From positions 1 through 64,000 of the forward strand of contig PDZV01000013.1 of the NCBI GenBank assembly GCA_002753135.1: a stretch of 64,000 nucleotides of DNA, read 5' to 3'. The notes beneath the pieces were generated by a model. That model was not told where the DNA came from, ran no database searches, and saw only the letters and a program-made list of their open reading frames with translations. Within the stretch, counting starts at the first letter, position 1. Each line of letters opens with the position of its first letter. The stretch comes from Magnetococcales bacterium WMHbinv6. Its GTDB lineage: Bacteria; Pseudomonadota; Magnetococcia; Magnetococcales; Magnetaquicoccaceae. A program made the position numbers and the translations under genes. Of this stretch, positions 18,408 to 28,467 are shown one piece after another.

Positions 18408-20103
18408 CTATCATCCATACCCGACGGGAAAAGAGGCTGTTCCCTTTTTTCAAGGTGGTAAAAAAGCGCTCCCCTTCTCCTTGTCGGATCCCCTCCTTTT
18501 CCCCCAAAAGTAACACACCATCGCGGTGCAGGGAACGATCAAACAACGACATCACCTCTTTTTGCAAGGTTTGATTGAAATAAATCAGCAAATTTCTGCA
18601 CAGAATCAATTGGAATTCATTAAACGGACCATCACCGGCCAGCGAATGACGGTAAAAAAGAATATTTTCCCTGAATAAAGGGATGATTTCCCGATAAGAA
18701 TCATGGTGCCTGATAAAATATTGATCAATAGAGTGTTTACCTCCAGCCGCAAGGTAGTGCTTTTCCAGATCAACAAACAACTCTTCAGAATAGAGACCAT
18801 TGCGGGCTTGCAGCAATACAAACGGGTTGATATCCGTCGCATAGATCATACACCGCGCATAGAGTCCGGCCTCATGCAGCAGAATCGCCAACGAATAGAC
18901 CTCTTCACCGCTGGAACAGCCAGCAATCCAGATTTTGAGGTGTGGAAATGAGGCAAGATAGGGAAAAATTTTGCTATGCAGCAAGTGAAACTGTTTTGGC
19001 ATGCGAAAAAAGGCGGTCACATTGATCGACAACTCCAAAAAGAGCCGCTCACAAGCCAAGGGTGAGGTCAACACCTCGCGCTGGCATTGATAGTGGCTAT
19101 CGACAGCCAATCCCTGACGGGTAACCTCCAAACGACGTGCCAGCATATCCTGATGGTAATCTCGAAAATCATAGCCATACTGTCGATTGACCGCGGCATA
19201 AAAGGTTTGCAACGCAAAGGATGGCAAGAGTGTTTCGTTGCCATTGGCGGCAGCCAGCACCAAGGCCAACACCCCTTCCCAGGGCAAACGCAGCGCCGCA
19301 TGAAGGGCATTAGCGGCATTTTCCGGCAAGGAGCGTGCCGTCGGACAATCGGTGCCGTCGACAAGCAACAACTCTCCCCCCTGCTCACAGAGAATGCGCC
19401 CTCCCTCGATCCCATCCCGCCCCCAACCACAAAGCAACACCGCCAACGCCCCTTGTGCAAATTCACGACCCACTGCTTCAAACAGGGTATCCAGGGCAGG
19501 ACGGGCACTGTTGACCGAACGATCCTGGGTCAGATAGAGCAGACCATGGGCAACCCGCATATGATGCCCCGGTGGGGCAACATAGATGGTTCCTGCCTGC
19601 AACGGTGTCAGATGGTGTGGCATCAGAACCCTGTAGGTGGTCCGCTGACGCAACAATTGATCCAGGAGATGCTGGCGATCTTCTGCCACATGCTGAACGA
19701 TGAAGACAACCCAGTCGTTGTAGGGTAAGGCAGCGATCAATTCGAGAATTTTTTCCAGACTTTCGGAAGATCCGCCGATGACCAAAGCACGAAACAGGCC
19801 GCGGCTTGCTTGCGGCACTCCCTGTTCCCGCACCCAGCGCACCGGCAATCCCAACCCTTTCAAATAGCGAAACAAGGGCAGTTTGTAGCAAAAAATTTTA
19901 TTGTTTCCCTCTGTTGCCAGGGAGGCCAGGGTGGTCACCAAAGGCCATGATGGCCAAGCCAGGTCATAACAACGCACCTCGACCGGTTTACCCTGCAACA
20001 GGGGCAATAACGCCGACAGTTGCTCCTCCTCAAGCGGTGTCAGACGTTCACCTTGAATCATCAGATGGTGGATGCCGAGTTGCTCAATATGGGTTACCGT
20101 CAT
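18391..20103 (-). CDS. CheB-CheR fusion protein with N-terminal STAS-like segment
   Basis: 570 residues. An N-terminal part of about 100 residues looks like a STAS-type fold ([23 protein letters not shown]). A CheB methylesterase domain follows (about 105-290) with the full catalytic set: Ser in VIGGSSES, His in FIVQHVAED and Asp in [11 protein letters not shown] CheR domain (about 295-560) carries [24 protein letters not shown] and [13 protein letters not shown]. Typical CheB phospho-receiver control is absent. Such fusions usually sit next to hybrid kinases without receptors, as here. It overlaps the neighbours on both sides (4 and 17 bases). Targets are unknown. Confidence 0.88.
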   Translation of the reverse strand: MTVTHIEQLGIHHLMIQGERLTPLEEEQLSALLPLLQGKPVEVRCYDLAWPSWPLVTTLASLATEGNNKIFCYKLPLFRYLKGLGLPVRWVREQGVPQASRGLFRALVIGGSSESLEKILELIAALPYNDWVVFIVQHVAEDRQHLLDQLLRQRTTYRVLMPHHLTPLQAGTIYVAPPGHHMRVAHGLLYLTQDRSVNSARPALDTLFEAVGREFAQGALAVLLCGWGRDGIEGGRILCEQGGELLLVDGTDCPTARSLPENAANALHAALRLPWEGVLALVLAAANGNETLLPSFALQTFYAAVNRQYGYDFRDYHQDMLARRLEVTRQGLAVDSHYQCQREVLTSPLACERLFLELSINVTAFFRMPKQFHLLHSKIFPYLASFPHLKIWIAGCSSGEEVYSLAILLHEAGLYARCMIYATDINPFVLLQARNGLYSEELFVDLEKHYLAAGGKHSIDQYFIRHHDSYREIIPLFRENILFYRHSLAGDGPFNEFQLILCRNLLIYFNQTLQKEVMSLFDRSLHRDGVLLLGEKEGIRQGEGERFFTTLKKGNSLFSRRVWMIDDDEG

Positions 20104-23100
20104 GGCAAACGATCACTCCAAACACGAACCATATTGATCAAAACCTCATAATCAACCGGCTTTGATAAATAATCATTGGCCCCAACCGCCAAACATTTTT
20201 CCCGATCCTCTTTCATCGCTTTGGCTGTCAGGGCGATAATCGGTAAATGCTCAAATCGACTCTGCGCCCGAATGGCTTCGATGGTTTCATAGCCACTCAT
20301 CTCCGGCATCATGATATCCATCAACACCAGATGCACCGTTGCGCGGGAGAGCCATTCCAGCGCCTTGCGACCGTTCATAGCCTGCAGCACCTTTCCCCCT
20401 TGCTGTTCCAAGGCTGCCGTGGTCACATAGAGATTGCGCGGGTCATCATCCACCACCAGAATGGTACGGCCAGCCAAAAAGGGTGTGATACTACCTGCTC
20501 CCGGACGATCTGGCCACTGTCCGCTTGTGGCGACCGGCGTGCGAATTTGTTGCAGAAAACGCTCCACGTCGGCCAACAAACGCACTTCAGCCTGGGGACT
20601 GCGTTGAATGATGGCATCGGTATAGGCACGTACTGCCATCTCCTCTTCAGGAGTCAACAAACTGTTGCTGCAGACGACCATCGGCAGTAAAGGGTGCAAA
20701 AGATCCACCTGCGCAAACAGATCGATGGCCGTCTCTTCACCGAGCAAGCGATAATCGCTGACCAGGACATTGAACGGCTGTTTTGTTGCTTGCGCCAGGG
20801 CGGCCAAGGCTGCCTCAATACCCTGCACCTCAACCAATTCGATCCCCTCCATTCCCAGCAAGCCAACCGAACACCCTTCACACTCATGAGATCCGCCTAC
20901 CAACAAAACCCGCGCCGGCTGGCTTTGCACCTGACGAAATTTTTCAATCACTTCCGCCAGAGACTCCATGGTCAGCGGTTTGTGCAGCAGGCCTAAAGCT
21001 CCCTCCTCCTGCCAGGAAAATTTTTCCACATTGGCGGTGACAATATAAACCGGTATGGCATTCAACGTCCGGTTTGCCTTAAGCCGGTGCAATAAGGCCA
21101 GACCATTTTGATCGGGCAGTCCAAAATCCAATAAAATGCCAGCAGGACGATAGCGCAGGGCCAGATCAAAGGCTTCGCTCGCGCTTCCGGCAACCAGGGC
21201 CTTATAACCCAAATGTTGGGTACGGATCAGTACCGTTTCACAAAAAATCGGATCATCGTCAACAATCAGGATCGGATGTTCATCCGAGCGCAACGACTCC
21301 CGATCATCCCGACACAAAAGCGAACCTCTTCTTTCGACTGCTTCCACACTGGGTGGCTTGGCAGCTCCATCTTCTGTCGGAACCTGCACCGGCAAGAGTA
21401 CCGTAAAGGTGCTTCCTTTACCCAATTCACTTTGCACACTGATCCTGCCCCCCAACAACCCCACCAGGCGAAGACAGATCGACAGCCCCAAACCGGTGCC
21501 ACCATATTGGCGGGAAATGGAACCATCCACCTGTTGAAAGGCATCAAAAATACGCTGATGCTGATCTTCTGGAATGCCAATGCCCGTATCGCGTACCTGG
21601 ATGCTGAGCCAACCCGGATGTGCGGCATCGGCGGACAACAACAGCTCTACCTGACCGCGTTGGGTAAATTTGAAGGCGTTCGCCAACAAATTGCGCACCA
21701 CTTGCGACAATTTGTGCCGATCAGTCCATAAACTGGCCTGCCAGCGATCATCAAGGCGCAACGTCACACCCTTTTCACGACCAAGCGCAGCGAACAACTC
21801 GTGCCACTCTTCCAGCAAATCCCGGCTGGCCACTACCTCTTTAAGCAGTTCCATCCGTCCCGCCTCAATCTTGGAAAGATCGAGAATATCGTTGATCAAA
21901 CGCAACAGTTCATTGCCGGCATCATGAATGACCCCCGCCTGCCGTACGCTGCTTTCGTTCAAATCCCGCTGCTCGTTGCTCATCAACATTTTGGCCAACA
22001 AGATGATCGAATTGAGCGGTGTGCGCAGTTCGTGTGACATGTTGGCAAGAAATTCTGTTTTGTATCGGTTGGTCTCCTCCAGTTGGCGAGCCCGCACTGC
22101 CAGTTCCTGCTGCGAGCGAAGCAGCTCCTCATTTTTTGCCTGCAGAATAACCGATTGTTGTTGCAGCATTTGTTGCTGCTCTTCCATCTGCGTATTGGTC
22201 TGCTGCAACTCTTCCGTCTGTTGTTGCAGCTGTTGCTGCTGCTCCTCCATGTGGGTATTGGTGCGTTGCAACTCTTCCGTTTGCTGCTGCAGCAACTGCT
22301 GCTGCATCTCCAAACGGGCATTGGCCAACTCCAGGCGCGATGCCTGAGCCTGCGCCTCTTTTCTGGCCTGTTCGGCCACCTGCAGCAAATTTTCTATCCG
22401 TTGCCGCTGCAAAGAGATGAAAAGAAAATAGGCGATTACCTGAGTGGCACTGTCCAGCAGTTCCCGATGCAACGGCTCCAGTGGCAACAGACCATTGAGT
22501 TCCAACACGCCCAACAATTCACCCTCGCGCATCAGCGGCCAGGTAAAGGTATGTCGCGCCGGTCGCGTTTCGGTAACCGTGCCGATCATCGGCTGTTCGG
22601 AAAATTCCGGCCAACTCAGTACCAATGGCTTCCGTTCCAAAGCAACCTGACCTACGGCACCTTGTCCGATGGCAATGGTTCGTTCGGCATTGCTCTGTGG
22701 CACGGTCATAAAACCAGCCAACCAAGAGAGCCCCCCCTGCTCTGGATCATAGCGATAGACAACGCCCCGCCCCACCGCCAAATAGCGGGCCAGCCAATGC
22801 AAAGCCCGTTCGGCCAACTCCGCCGGTGCCAGGTCGATAGAGAGGGCCTGGTTCAATAATCCTATACCATCTTTCAACCACAACTGCTGCTCGGCAAATT
22901 GACGACTGCTGCGCAGAATGGAGGTCATGTTGTTAAGCGCCTGCCCGAGTCGATCCTGCTCCGAAAGCAAAGGAACCTCACCGCTTAAATTCCCTTGCGC
23001 AATGCTGTCGGCATGGTTGACCAACAGTTGCATATTGCCCATCAAGCGCTCGACCGAATCCAACATCATGCGGATTTCATCCTGCGGTCGATAAGCCAGG

Positions 23101-24242
23101 GTGACATTTTCCACCTCACCCTGACTTAGTCGCTGCAAGTTGCGGGTAACCTGGAGCAATGGCTGCATCACACTATCGATGTAACGGCGCACCACCCAAA
23201 ACACCACCGCCAGTAAAATTAAAATCAAACTGAAAAACAGATGCCGAAAATGTTCCAACTCCTGCAGCACCAATTTTTCCGGTGTCACACTCAGGATAAT
23301 CCAGTAGCGATTCAGATCACCAGGTTGCGGAAAAACTTTTTTATAACCAATAATTTGCCCATTATCAGCAAAGGTGCCTTCCGGATGCATCTGCAATCGA
23401 TGCACAATGCCAGGATAGTGGTTGCCGATATTTTCGCCATGTCCAAGTTGATGACCAAACGTTTTTTCCGCATCGGGATGAAACAGGAAAAAACCATTGA
23501 CATCCAAAAGATAATATTCCCCTTTATCCCGATGGACATTGGCGGCACGCAACGAATCAAACAAAGCGTTGGCAAACAAAGTGACCATCACCACACCATA
23601 TTTGACCTTGTTGTCTCCGATTACCGGTTGGGTAAAACGAATAATGGGAATGATCGGTTTTTCGATCCGGCCTCGATCTTGGCTCAACTCCATGCGTGAT
23701 ACCAAATGTGCTTTACCCTCTTGCGCCAGTCCGGCTTGCACAAAAACATCGTTGCTCCAATCCTGCAGATCGGCATCGTTGCTGGCGCTCACGGTTCCAT
23801 GGACCGGATCGCGTCGGATGGCCATTTTTTCCTGCCCGTTCAGACCGATATAGCCTACCTGAAAAAAATAATCGTAGCTGTTGACCGAGCCAAGCCACTC
23901 ATTTCTGGTCACGACCCGCCATTGATCCCGACGTTTGCCATCTTCCAGATCCTGCCAGTAAAGGAGATGCTTCAGGCTGAAGTGATCAGCAAAAAAGTTA
24001 AGCGTTTGACGGGTCAACTGCATGGTATCATCAATTTGGTTGCTGATCCTCTGGATATGGCCTTGTATCCGTTGCATTGCCTTATCCTGGATCGCCGCAG
24101 CGGCACTATGATAGCCAGTGTGACCGATCACCCCCAGAAAGGTCAGGGTTACCAAATAGAAAATTAAAATAAACTTACTGCGCAGCCCCATTTGATGATA
24201 CCAGGGAAGCTGGTTTGCTTCTGCGGAAGGAGTCGGGAACAT
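20100..24242 (-). CDS. Membrane hybrid sensor kinase: Cache, HAMP, GAF, coiled coil, kinase, three receivers
   Basis: 1380 residues. Membrane helix at about 22-45, extracytoplasmic double-Cache-like sensor at about 45-335, second helix near 338-358, HAMP-like linker with a second HAMP-like stretch to about 450, GAF at about 460-625, then a glutamine-rich coiled coil (about 640-745). HisKA follows with ANMSHELRTPLNS, HATPase with DTGIGIPEDQ and [10 protein letters not shown], a receiver with LIVDDDP and ILLDFGLPDQNG, a degenerate receiver (LLVGGS in place of the acidic pair), and a final receiver with LVLMDIMMPEMSGY. It starts with ATG 24242 and its stop overlaps the CheB-CheR start by four bases. 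It is probably the sensory input of this operon. Confidence 0.92.
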   Translation of the reverse strand: MFPTPSAEANQLPWYHQMGLRSKFILIFYLVTLTFLGVIGHTGYHSAAAAIQDKAMQRIQGHIQRISNQIDDTMQLTRQTLNFFADHFSLKHLLYWQDLEDGKRRDQWRVVTRNEWLGSVNSYDYFFQVGYIGLNGQEKMAIRRDPVHGTVSASNDADLQDWSNDVFVQAGLAQEGKAHLVSRMELSQDRGRIEKPIIPIIRFTQPVIGDNKVKYGVVMVTLFANALFDSLRAANVHRDKGEYYLLDVNGFFLFHPDAEKTFGHQLGHGENIGNHYPGIVHRLQMHPEGTFADNGQIIGYKKVFPQPGDLNRYWIILSVTPEKLVLQELEHFRHLFFSLILILLAVVFWVVRRYIDSVMQPLLQVTRNLQRLSQGEVENVTLAYRPQDEIRMMLDSVERLMGNMQLLVNHADSIAQGNLSGEVPLLSEQDRLGQALNNMTSILRSSRQFAEQQLWLKDGIGLLNQALSIDLAPAELAERALHWLARYLAVGRGVVYRYDPEQGGLSWLAGFMTVPQSNAERTIAIGQGAVGQVALERKPLVLSWPEFSEQPMIGTVTETRPARHTFTWPLMREGELLGVLELNGLLPLEPLHRELLDSATQVIAYFLFISLQRQRIENLLQVAEQARKEAQAQASRLELANARLEMQQQLLQQQTEELQRTNTHMEEQQQQLQQQTEELQQTNTQMEEQQQMLQQQSVILQAKNEELLRSQQELAVRARQLEETNRYKTEFLANMSHELRTPLNSIILLAKMLMSNEQRDLNESSVRQAGVIHDAGNELLRLINDILDLSKIEAGRMELLKEVVASRDLLEEWHELFAALGREKGVTLRLDDRWQASLWTDRHKLSQVVRNLLANAFKFTQRGQVELLLSADAAHPGWLSIQVRDTGIGIPEDQHQRIFDAFQQVDGSISRQYGGTGLGLSICLRLVGLLGGRISVQSELGKGSTFTVLLPVQVPTEDGAAKPPSVEAVERRGSLLCRDDRESLRSDEHPILIVDDDPIFCETVLIRTQHLGYKALVAGSASEAFDLALRYRPAGILLDFGLPDQNGLALLHRLKANRTLNAIPVYIVTANVEKFSWQEEGALGLLHKPLTMESLAEVIEKFRQVQSQPARVLLVGGSHECEGCSVGLLGMEGIELVEVQGIEAALAALAQATKQPFNVLVSDYRLLGEETAIDLFAQVDLLHPLLPMVVCSNSLLTPEEEMAVRAYTDAIIQRSPQAEVRLLADVERFLQQIRTPVATSGQWPDRPGAGSITPFLAGRTILVVDDDPRNLYVTTAALEQQGGKVLQAMNGRKALEWLSRATVHLVLMDIMMPEMSGYETIEAIRAQSRFEHLPIIALTAKAMKEDREKCLAVGANDYLSKPVDYEVLINMVRVWSDRLP

Positions 24243-24260
24243 GCTTTTGTAGCCTCATTC

Positions 24261-25169
24261 TTACATCGATCGAATTAAACGCAGTTTGTTGGTCACATAA
24301 CCCAACAGTTGCTGGACGACGGCAGCTCCTTTATCCCCATAATAGCCAGCAACGGGAGTCAATTCGTGGACCAGTCCCAAGTTGGCCTTTACCGGTTGCA
24401 ACTCAGCCAAAACAAAACTGACCAGGTTCAGGACATCGGTAGAGGTGACCTCTTTGGGATAACGAAAAGGTTCAAAATCGACCCGTGGCAAACCGGATAA
24501 CTGCTGCAGGCGTTGCACCTCCTCCATCAGGGTAAAGCTGGAGGCCAATAGCTCCTCCAAGCTAACCAATCCCTGTTTGGCCGGGGGAAAGGCCTGATCG
24601 GGAATGTGCAGAAAATCCAAAAGGGTATCGACATCAGCGTCGATACGGCGCAATTGGGCATAAATATCGGTCGAAGTGACCGAAGCGTGCAGCAACAGAT
24701 CCCATTGCACGGAGACATGATGCAATTTATTGAAGACATCGATAGGCTGTCTACCGGCAATCACCGGTTGCGGGGGAACCAACTCTTCGATACCCAGGTG
24801 CATTTTCAACAAAGCAATTTCCGTCAACAGACGTTGTGTCTGTTCATAGACCAGGATCGGCTCTAAGGTTACCAATGGTTGCAAGCTCGGAGCCGCCAAT
24901 TTCGGCAACCCAAGTTGTTGACGAAACAGGTTGATTTTGCGATGAATCAGATAGCTCTTCTGCCAGGGATGACGAGGCAACAGGTTGGCTGACACCGGTT
25001 CGGTGTTACGCACCTCCTGTATACCCCGCTGGGCTTTGATCAGCTCCACTTCCTTTTCGATACGTACCACTTCGGCATAAACATCAGCCGGGGTGATCTG
25101 CCGTTCAGCCTGCAACAAGCTCGGCAAGAAAACAAACCAGACTCCCACCACAACCAGCAAACGTACCAT
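24261..25169 (-). CDS. Exported helical repeat protein of unknown function
   Basis: 302 residues from ATG 25169, seven bases after AGAGGG; a TTG six bases earlier is less likely. A signal peptide (MVRLLVVVGVWFVFLPSLLQA) is cleaved near Ala21. The rest consists of about five or six divergent units of 40-55 residues, each opening with a D-V/I-Y-like pair and closing on a short G-I/L-x motif: PADVYAEVVRIEKEVELIK, LVYEQTQRLLTEIALLKMHLG, STDIYAQLRRIDADVDTLL, STDVLNLVSFVLAEL. No known family is recognised. It is 18 bases upstream of the Cache sensor kinase in the same operon, so it may be a periplasmic partner of its sensor domain (inference). Confidence 0.75.
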   Translation of the reverse strand: MVRLLVVVGVWFVFLPSLLQAERQITPADVYAEVVRIEKEVELIKAQRGIQEVRNTEPVSANLLPRHPWQKSYLIHRKINLFRQQLGLPKLAAPSLQPLVTLEPILVYEQTQRLLTEIALLKMHLGIEELVPPQPVIAGRQPIDVFNKLHHVSVQWDLLLHASVTSTDIYAQLRRIDADVDTLLDFLHIPDQAFPPAKQGLVSLEELLASSFTLMEEVQRLQQLSGLPRVDFEPFRYPKEVTSTDVLNLVSFVLAELQPVKANLGLVHELTPVAGYYGDKGAAVVQQLLGYVTNKLRLIRSM

Positions 25170-25500
25170 ACCCAATCCCTCTTGCGCTCTGACAGCCAGG
25201 TGAGGCCATTCAACCCATTCGGTTTCGCGAAATGGCCGATCTTCTGCGCTGTAATGTACCCAACTTCAGAAAAGTTTACTGCGAGTTTTGCCAGTTGTAA
25301 AACGGAAATCGCCTCCCTGTTGCGCAAAACAGAGATCAAGGAGTACTGAAAAATTGGTTCACCTTGCAGAACTGGATTGACAGCGCTTGTGATGTCCTGT
25401 AACAAGAATCAGTCTTCATTTCGTCGAGCTGTATCCTGTTGTTATGACAAGTTAAAGCTGTATTATCCGTCATTTGTCAAAAGACAAAGGAACCCAAAAC

Positions 25501-26181
25501 GTGAGCCAGGGCGATACCATTGGACAAATCATCACCTCCTTGATCCGTGCCAACGGATCCCTGAAGGCAGACTTGATCCGCGATGTGGGGCGAAGTCAAG
25601 GTATGGCACCATTCCAGCCGGGTGATCCCATTCTGGTGGTGTTGCGTTATTTGACCCTGCGCGATGCTTTTCGGGTCTTCCTTGATCCACCAGGCAATGT
25701 GGGGCCCGGCCATTTCCAGGCAGCGGAAAAGGCGCTGCACTTTGCTTACCACTATATCGAACTGGTCCGCGGTGCCGAGAATGCCGGACATATGGATCGT
25801 CTGCTTGCCTCCCTGCAGGGCACTTTGCACGGGGTAAATGCCTTGCGCAGGGTACAAGAGCGCATCGATCTCCTGATGGCTTCGGATAATCCGGCAGAAC
25901 AGTTGGCTGCTTTAATTCGCCAATTGCAACAAGATTGCCAGGCAGCGAGCAACGATGAAGAGCGTCGTGAGTTGCGTCGCTTGTTCTGGTATGCCTGGGT
26001 GGCCGCCTGGGCTTTGCGCCTTAACTGTATTGAAGGGGAAAACATCCCCCTCCTTAAAGAGCTTTATGCCCAATCATTGTGGCTCGATCGCCGCATCGGT
26101 GAACGACGTATTCTCCGCCCACCGGGTGGCATGATCGACCCGGACGAACAGGGTGAAGATGAGGATATTTTTCTTTTTTGA
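25501..26181 (+). CDS. Conserved-looking protein of unknown function, alpha-helical
   Basis: 226 residues from GTG 25501, ten bases after AAGG; a TTG at 25474 is an alternative without a ribosome site. Cytoplasmic, no signal or membrane segment. It is rich in helices with many Arg, Leu and Gln, includes GHMDRLLASLQGTLHGVNALRRVQERIDLL and a tryptophan patch RRLFWYAWVAAWALRLNC, and ends in an acidic tail (DPDEQGEDEDIFLF). I do not recognise the family. The stop overlaps the open frame leading to the kinase at 26268, so the two are likely co-transcribed and may be functionally linked. Confidence 0.6.
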   Translation: MSQGDTIGQIITSLIRANGSLKADLIRDVGRSQGMAPFQPGDPILVVLRYLTLRDAFRVFLDPPGNVGPGHFQAAEKALHFAYHYIELVRGAENAGHMDRLLASLQGTLHGVNALRRVQERIDLLMASDNPAEQLAALIRQLQQDCQAASNDEERRELRRLFWYAWVAAWALRLNCIEGENIPLLKELYAQSLWLDRRIGERRILRPPGGMIDPDEQGEDEDIFLF

Positions 26182-26267
26182 TCCTGCTCTGGTGTCGTAA
26201 CGAAAGGTGCGCTACTCTGTGGCGGTGCCGGTTCTTCGTATCGGCAATCCTTGCTCGAAGAGTCGCT

Positions 26268-28076
26268 ATGATACGCTATCTGCAAACCTGGTCGCCCAGC
26301 CGAATTCTCCTGGCTGTCGTACTCTTTTCTGAATGCGGCACCCTTCTCTCTGTCGCGCTGCTCTCCTGGTATTTCCATGGCGAGATCCGACGCGATTATA
26401 TGGTTACCGGCTTGATCACTGATCTGGTCATGTCTGTCCTGGTGACCAGCTTTATTTTGCGCCTGGTGCGTGTTTTACAACAACAAAACATTGATCTGCA
26501 ACGCTCCCATACTTCGCTGTATCTGACGCAAGGAAGACTACTGGTGCTCAACGATCTGCTGGCACAAGCAGTGGCCCGCATGCCGATTGCCTTCATTGTC
26601 TGGGATACCCGTTTTCAGGCGACCGACTGGAACCCGGCGGCAGAACGTATTTTTGGTTACAGCAAAGAGGAGGCCATGGGCCATACTCCGTTGCAACTGT
26701 TTGTACCAGCCGACGCGCTGCAGCCGGTCGCTGCCGCCATGGACGAGTTGCTGGCTGGCAAAGAGGCCGGCTATTCGCAACCAGGCAACAATATCACCAA
26801 AGATGGTCGGATCATCTCCTGTTTATGGTTCAATGCCCCCCTCAAAGACAACAACGGGCAGGTACATGGGGTTCTTTCCATGGCTCTGGATATTACCGAA
26901 CAGGAAAGCATGGCACAAGCCCTGCGCGAGGCCAAAGATCGGGCAGAGTCTGCCAATCAAGCCAAAACCCGCTTTTTGACCACCATCAGCCATGAAATCC
27001 GCACGCCGATGAATGTGGTTTTGGGTATGTCAGATCTGTTGTTGGAAACACCATTGGATGGCGAACAGTATCGACTGGCTCGCATCATCCATCGTTCCGG
27101 CAAAACCTTGTTGGAAGTGATCAATGATGTGCTGGATTTTGCCCGTATTGAGGCGGGACAGATGCTTTTGACCTCACTGCCGTATGCGCCCCGCACCCTG
27201 GTGGAAGAGACGGCCGAATTGATGCGGGTGGTTGCTGAAGAGAAGGGGTTGCAACTGATCGAGGAGATTGATCCCGCCATCCCGGAGGCGACATGGGGAG
27301 ATGATGGCAAGGTTCGACAAATATTAATCAACCTGCTTGGCAATGCGGTTAAATTCACCCAAACAGGAAGCATTACCCTGCAACTGGCAACCGATCCGCA
27401 ACAAGCCAATCACCTTCATTTTGCTGTTCGCGATACCGGCATTGGCATTGCATCCGACCATTTGGCGATGATTTTTGAAGATTTTACCCAGGCCGATTCC
27501 GGTATCAGTCGCCGTTACGGTGGCACCGGATTGGGGTTGGCCATCTGTCGCAAGCTGGTGGAATGTATGGGAGGACAAATACAGGTCAGCAGTCAGTTGG
27601 GACAAGGCAGCACATTTTCCTTCACCCTGCCAGCCCCACCGGCCTCCTTGCCGGTCACGGAACCGCAAGCAGCACCAGGAGCAGAGCTGTACAGCCACAA
27701 CAGCATGCTGCGCATTCTGCTTGCCGAAGATTCTCAGGAAAATCAACTGCTGATCCAGATGTATCTCAAATCAACCCCGTACCAGTTGGCCATGGTCGCC
27801 GATGGCCGGGAAGCGGTACAAAAAGTACAAAATGAACCATTTGATCTGTTGATCACCGACATCCAAATGCCCAATCTGGACGGCTATGCCGCAACCCGCC
27901 TCATTCGCCAGTGGGAACTGGAACAGGGCCGCAAGCCGTTGCCCATCCTCGCCCTCAGCGCCCACGCCTCTCAGGACAAAAAAGAGGAGAGCCTGGCCGC
28001 CGGTTGCAACGACCATTGCACCAAACCGATCAAGAAAAAAGAGTTGCTTCGCCTGATCGAAAAGTTGACCGCTTAA
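26268..28076 (+). CDS. Membrane PAS hybrid sensor histidine kinase
   Basis: 602 residues from ATG 26268; the open frame extends 90 bases upstream without a good start. Two membrane helices at about 15-35 and 45-68 enclose almost no periplasmic loop. A PAS domain follows (about 105-225, with WNPAAERIFGYSKEEAMG), then HisKA with [22 protein letters not shown], HATPase with DTGIGIASDH and [10 protein letters not shown], and a C-terminal receiver with LLITDIQMPNLDGY and CTKPIKKKELL. The kinase core is a close paralogue of those at 3638-7477 and 16707-18407. Signal unknown. Confidence 0.92.
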   Translation: MIRYLQTWSPSRILLAVVLFSECGTLLSVALLSWYFHGEIRRDYMVTGLITDLVMSVLVTSFILRLVRVLQQQNIDLQRSHTSLYLTQGRLLVLNDLLAQAVARMPIAFIVWDTRFQATDWNPAAERIFGYSKEEAMGHTPLQLFVPADALQPVAAAMDELLAGKEAGYSQPGNNITKDGRIISCLWFNAPLKDNNGQVHGVLSMALDITEQESMAQALREAKDRAESANQAKTRFLTTISHEIRTPMNVVLGMSDLLLETPLDGEQYRLARIIHRSGKTLLEVINDVLDFARIEAGQMLLTSLPYAPRTLVEETAELMRVVAEEKGLQLIEEIDPAIPEATWGDDGKVRQILINLLGNAVKFTQTGSITLQLATDPQQANHLHFAVRDTGIGIASDHLAMIFEDFTQADSGISRRYGGTGLGLAICRKLVECMGGQIQVSSQLGQGSTFSFTLPAPPASLPVTEPQAAPGAELYSHNSMLRILLAEDSQENQLLIQMYLKSTPYQLAMVADGREAVQKVQNEPFDLLITDIQMPNLDGYAATRLIRQWELEQGRKPLPILALSAHASQDKKEESLAAGCNDHCTKPIKKKELLRLIEKLTA

Positions 28077-28202
28077 TGGCAACGTCAGTAAAAAGCAGTA
28101 ACATGCCATCATCCCACTTGTGCAGCGCGCGATTCTTGGAACCGATAGCTCAACCAGGGGGTTGATTCATCGTGCGACGGTCTGCCGGTCAGAGAGCCTG
28201 TC

Positions 28203-28231
28203 GCCGCAAACAAAAATATTATTTGTGCGGC
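28203..28231. terminator. Hairpin between convergent genes
   Basis: Inverted repeat with arms GCCGCAAACAAA and TTTGTGCGGC around AATATTA (two unpaired A). It overlaps the sdhE stop codon and lies between convergent genes, so it could end transcription from either side. No clean T run follows, hence moderate confidence. Confidence 0.45.
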
Positions 28232-28467
28232 AGAATCCAGGAAAGTGCTTCCTGATCCACCCCTTCTGGTGCAGGTTTACCGCCCAGCCAATCGAGAATA
28301 TCCCAGTCAGAGTGATCGAGAAACAAGAGGAGTCGTTGGCACTGCTCATCATTCAGAGTGAGCAGCATCTCTTCAAATGTATTGGCCAGCATCTGTTCCA
28401 GCTCGGCGGTTGCTCGACGACTGGCAGCCCATAACAACTGTTTGCGCAACTGTTCACTATTCGCCAT
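28219..28467 (-). CDS. sdhE: SdhE/CptB-family FAD assembly factor
   Basis: 82-residue protein from ATG 28467 (MANSEQLRKQLLWAASRRATAELEQML). It has the small helical SdhE fold: an Arg-rich turn followed by a Glu-rich helix, LTLNDEQCQRLLLFLDHSDWDILDWLGG and GVDQEALSWI. The canonical RGxxE is RRATAE here. SdhE promotes covalent FAD attachment to SdhA/FrdA. It overlaps the pentapeptide gene by 11 bases and closes the korA-korB-pentapeptide-sdhE operon. The FrdA in this window lacks the FAD-linking His, so its client may be another flavoprotein. Confidence 0.82.
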   Translation of the reverse strand: MANSEQLRKQLLWAASRRATAELEQMLANTFEEMLLTLNDEQCQRLLLFLDHSDWDILDWLGGKPAPEGVDQEALSWILPHK

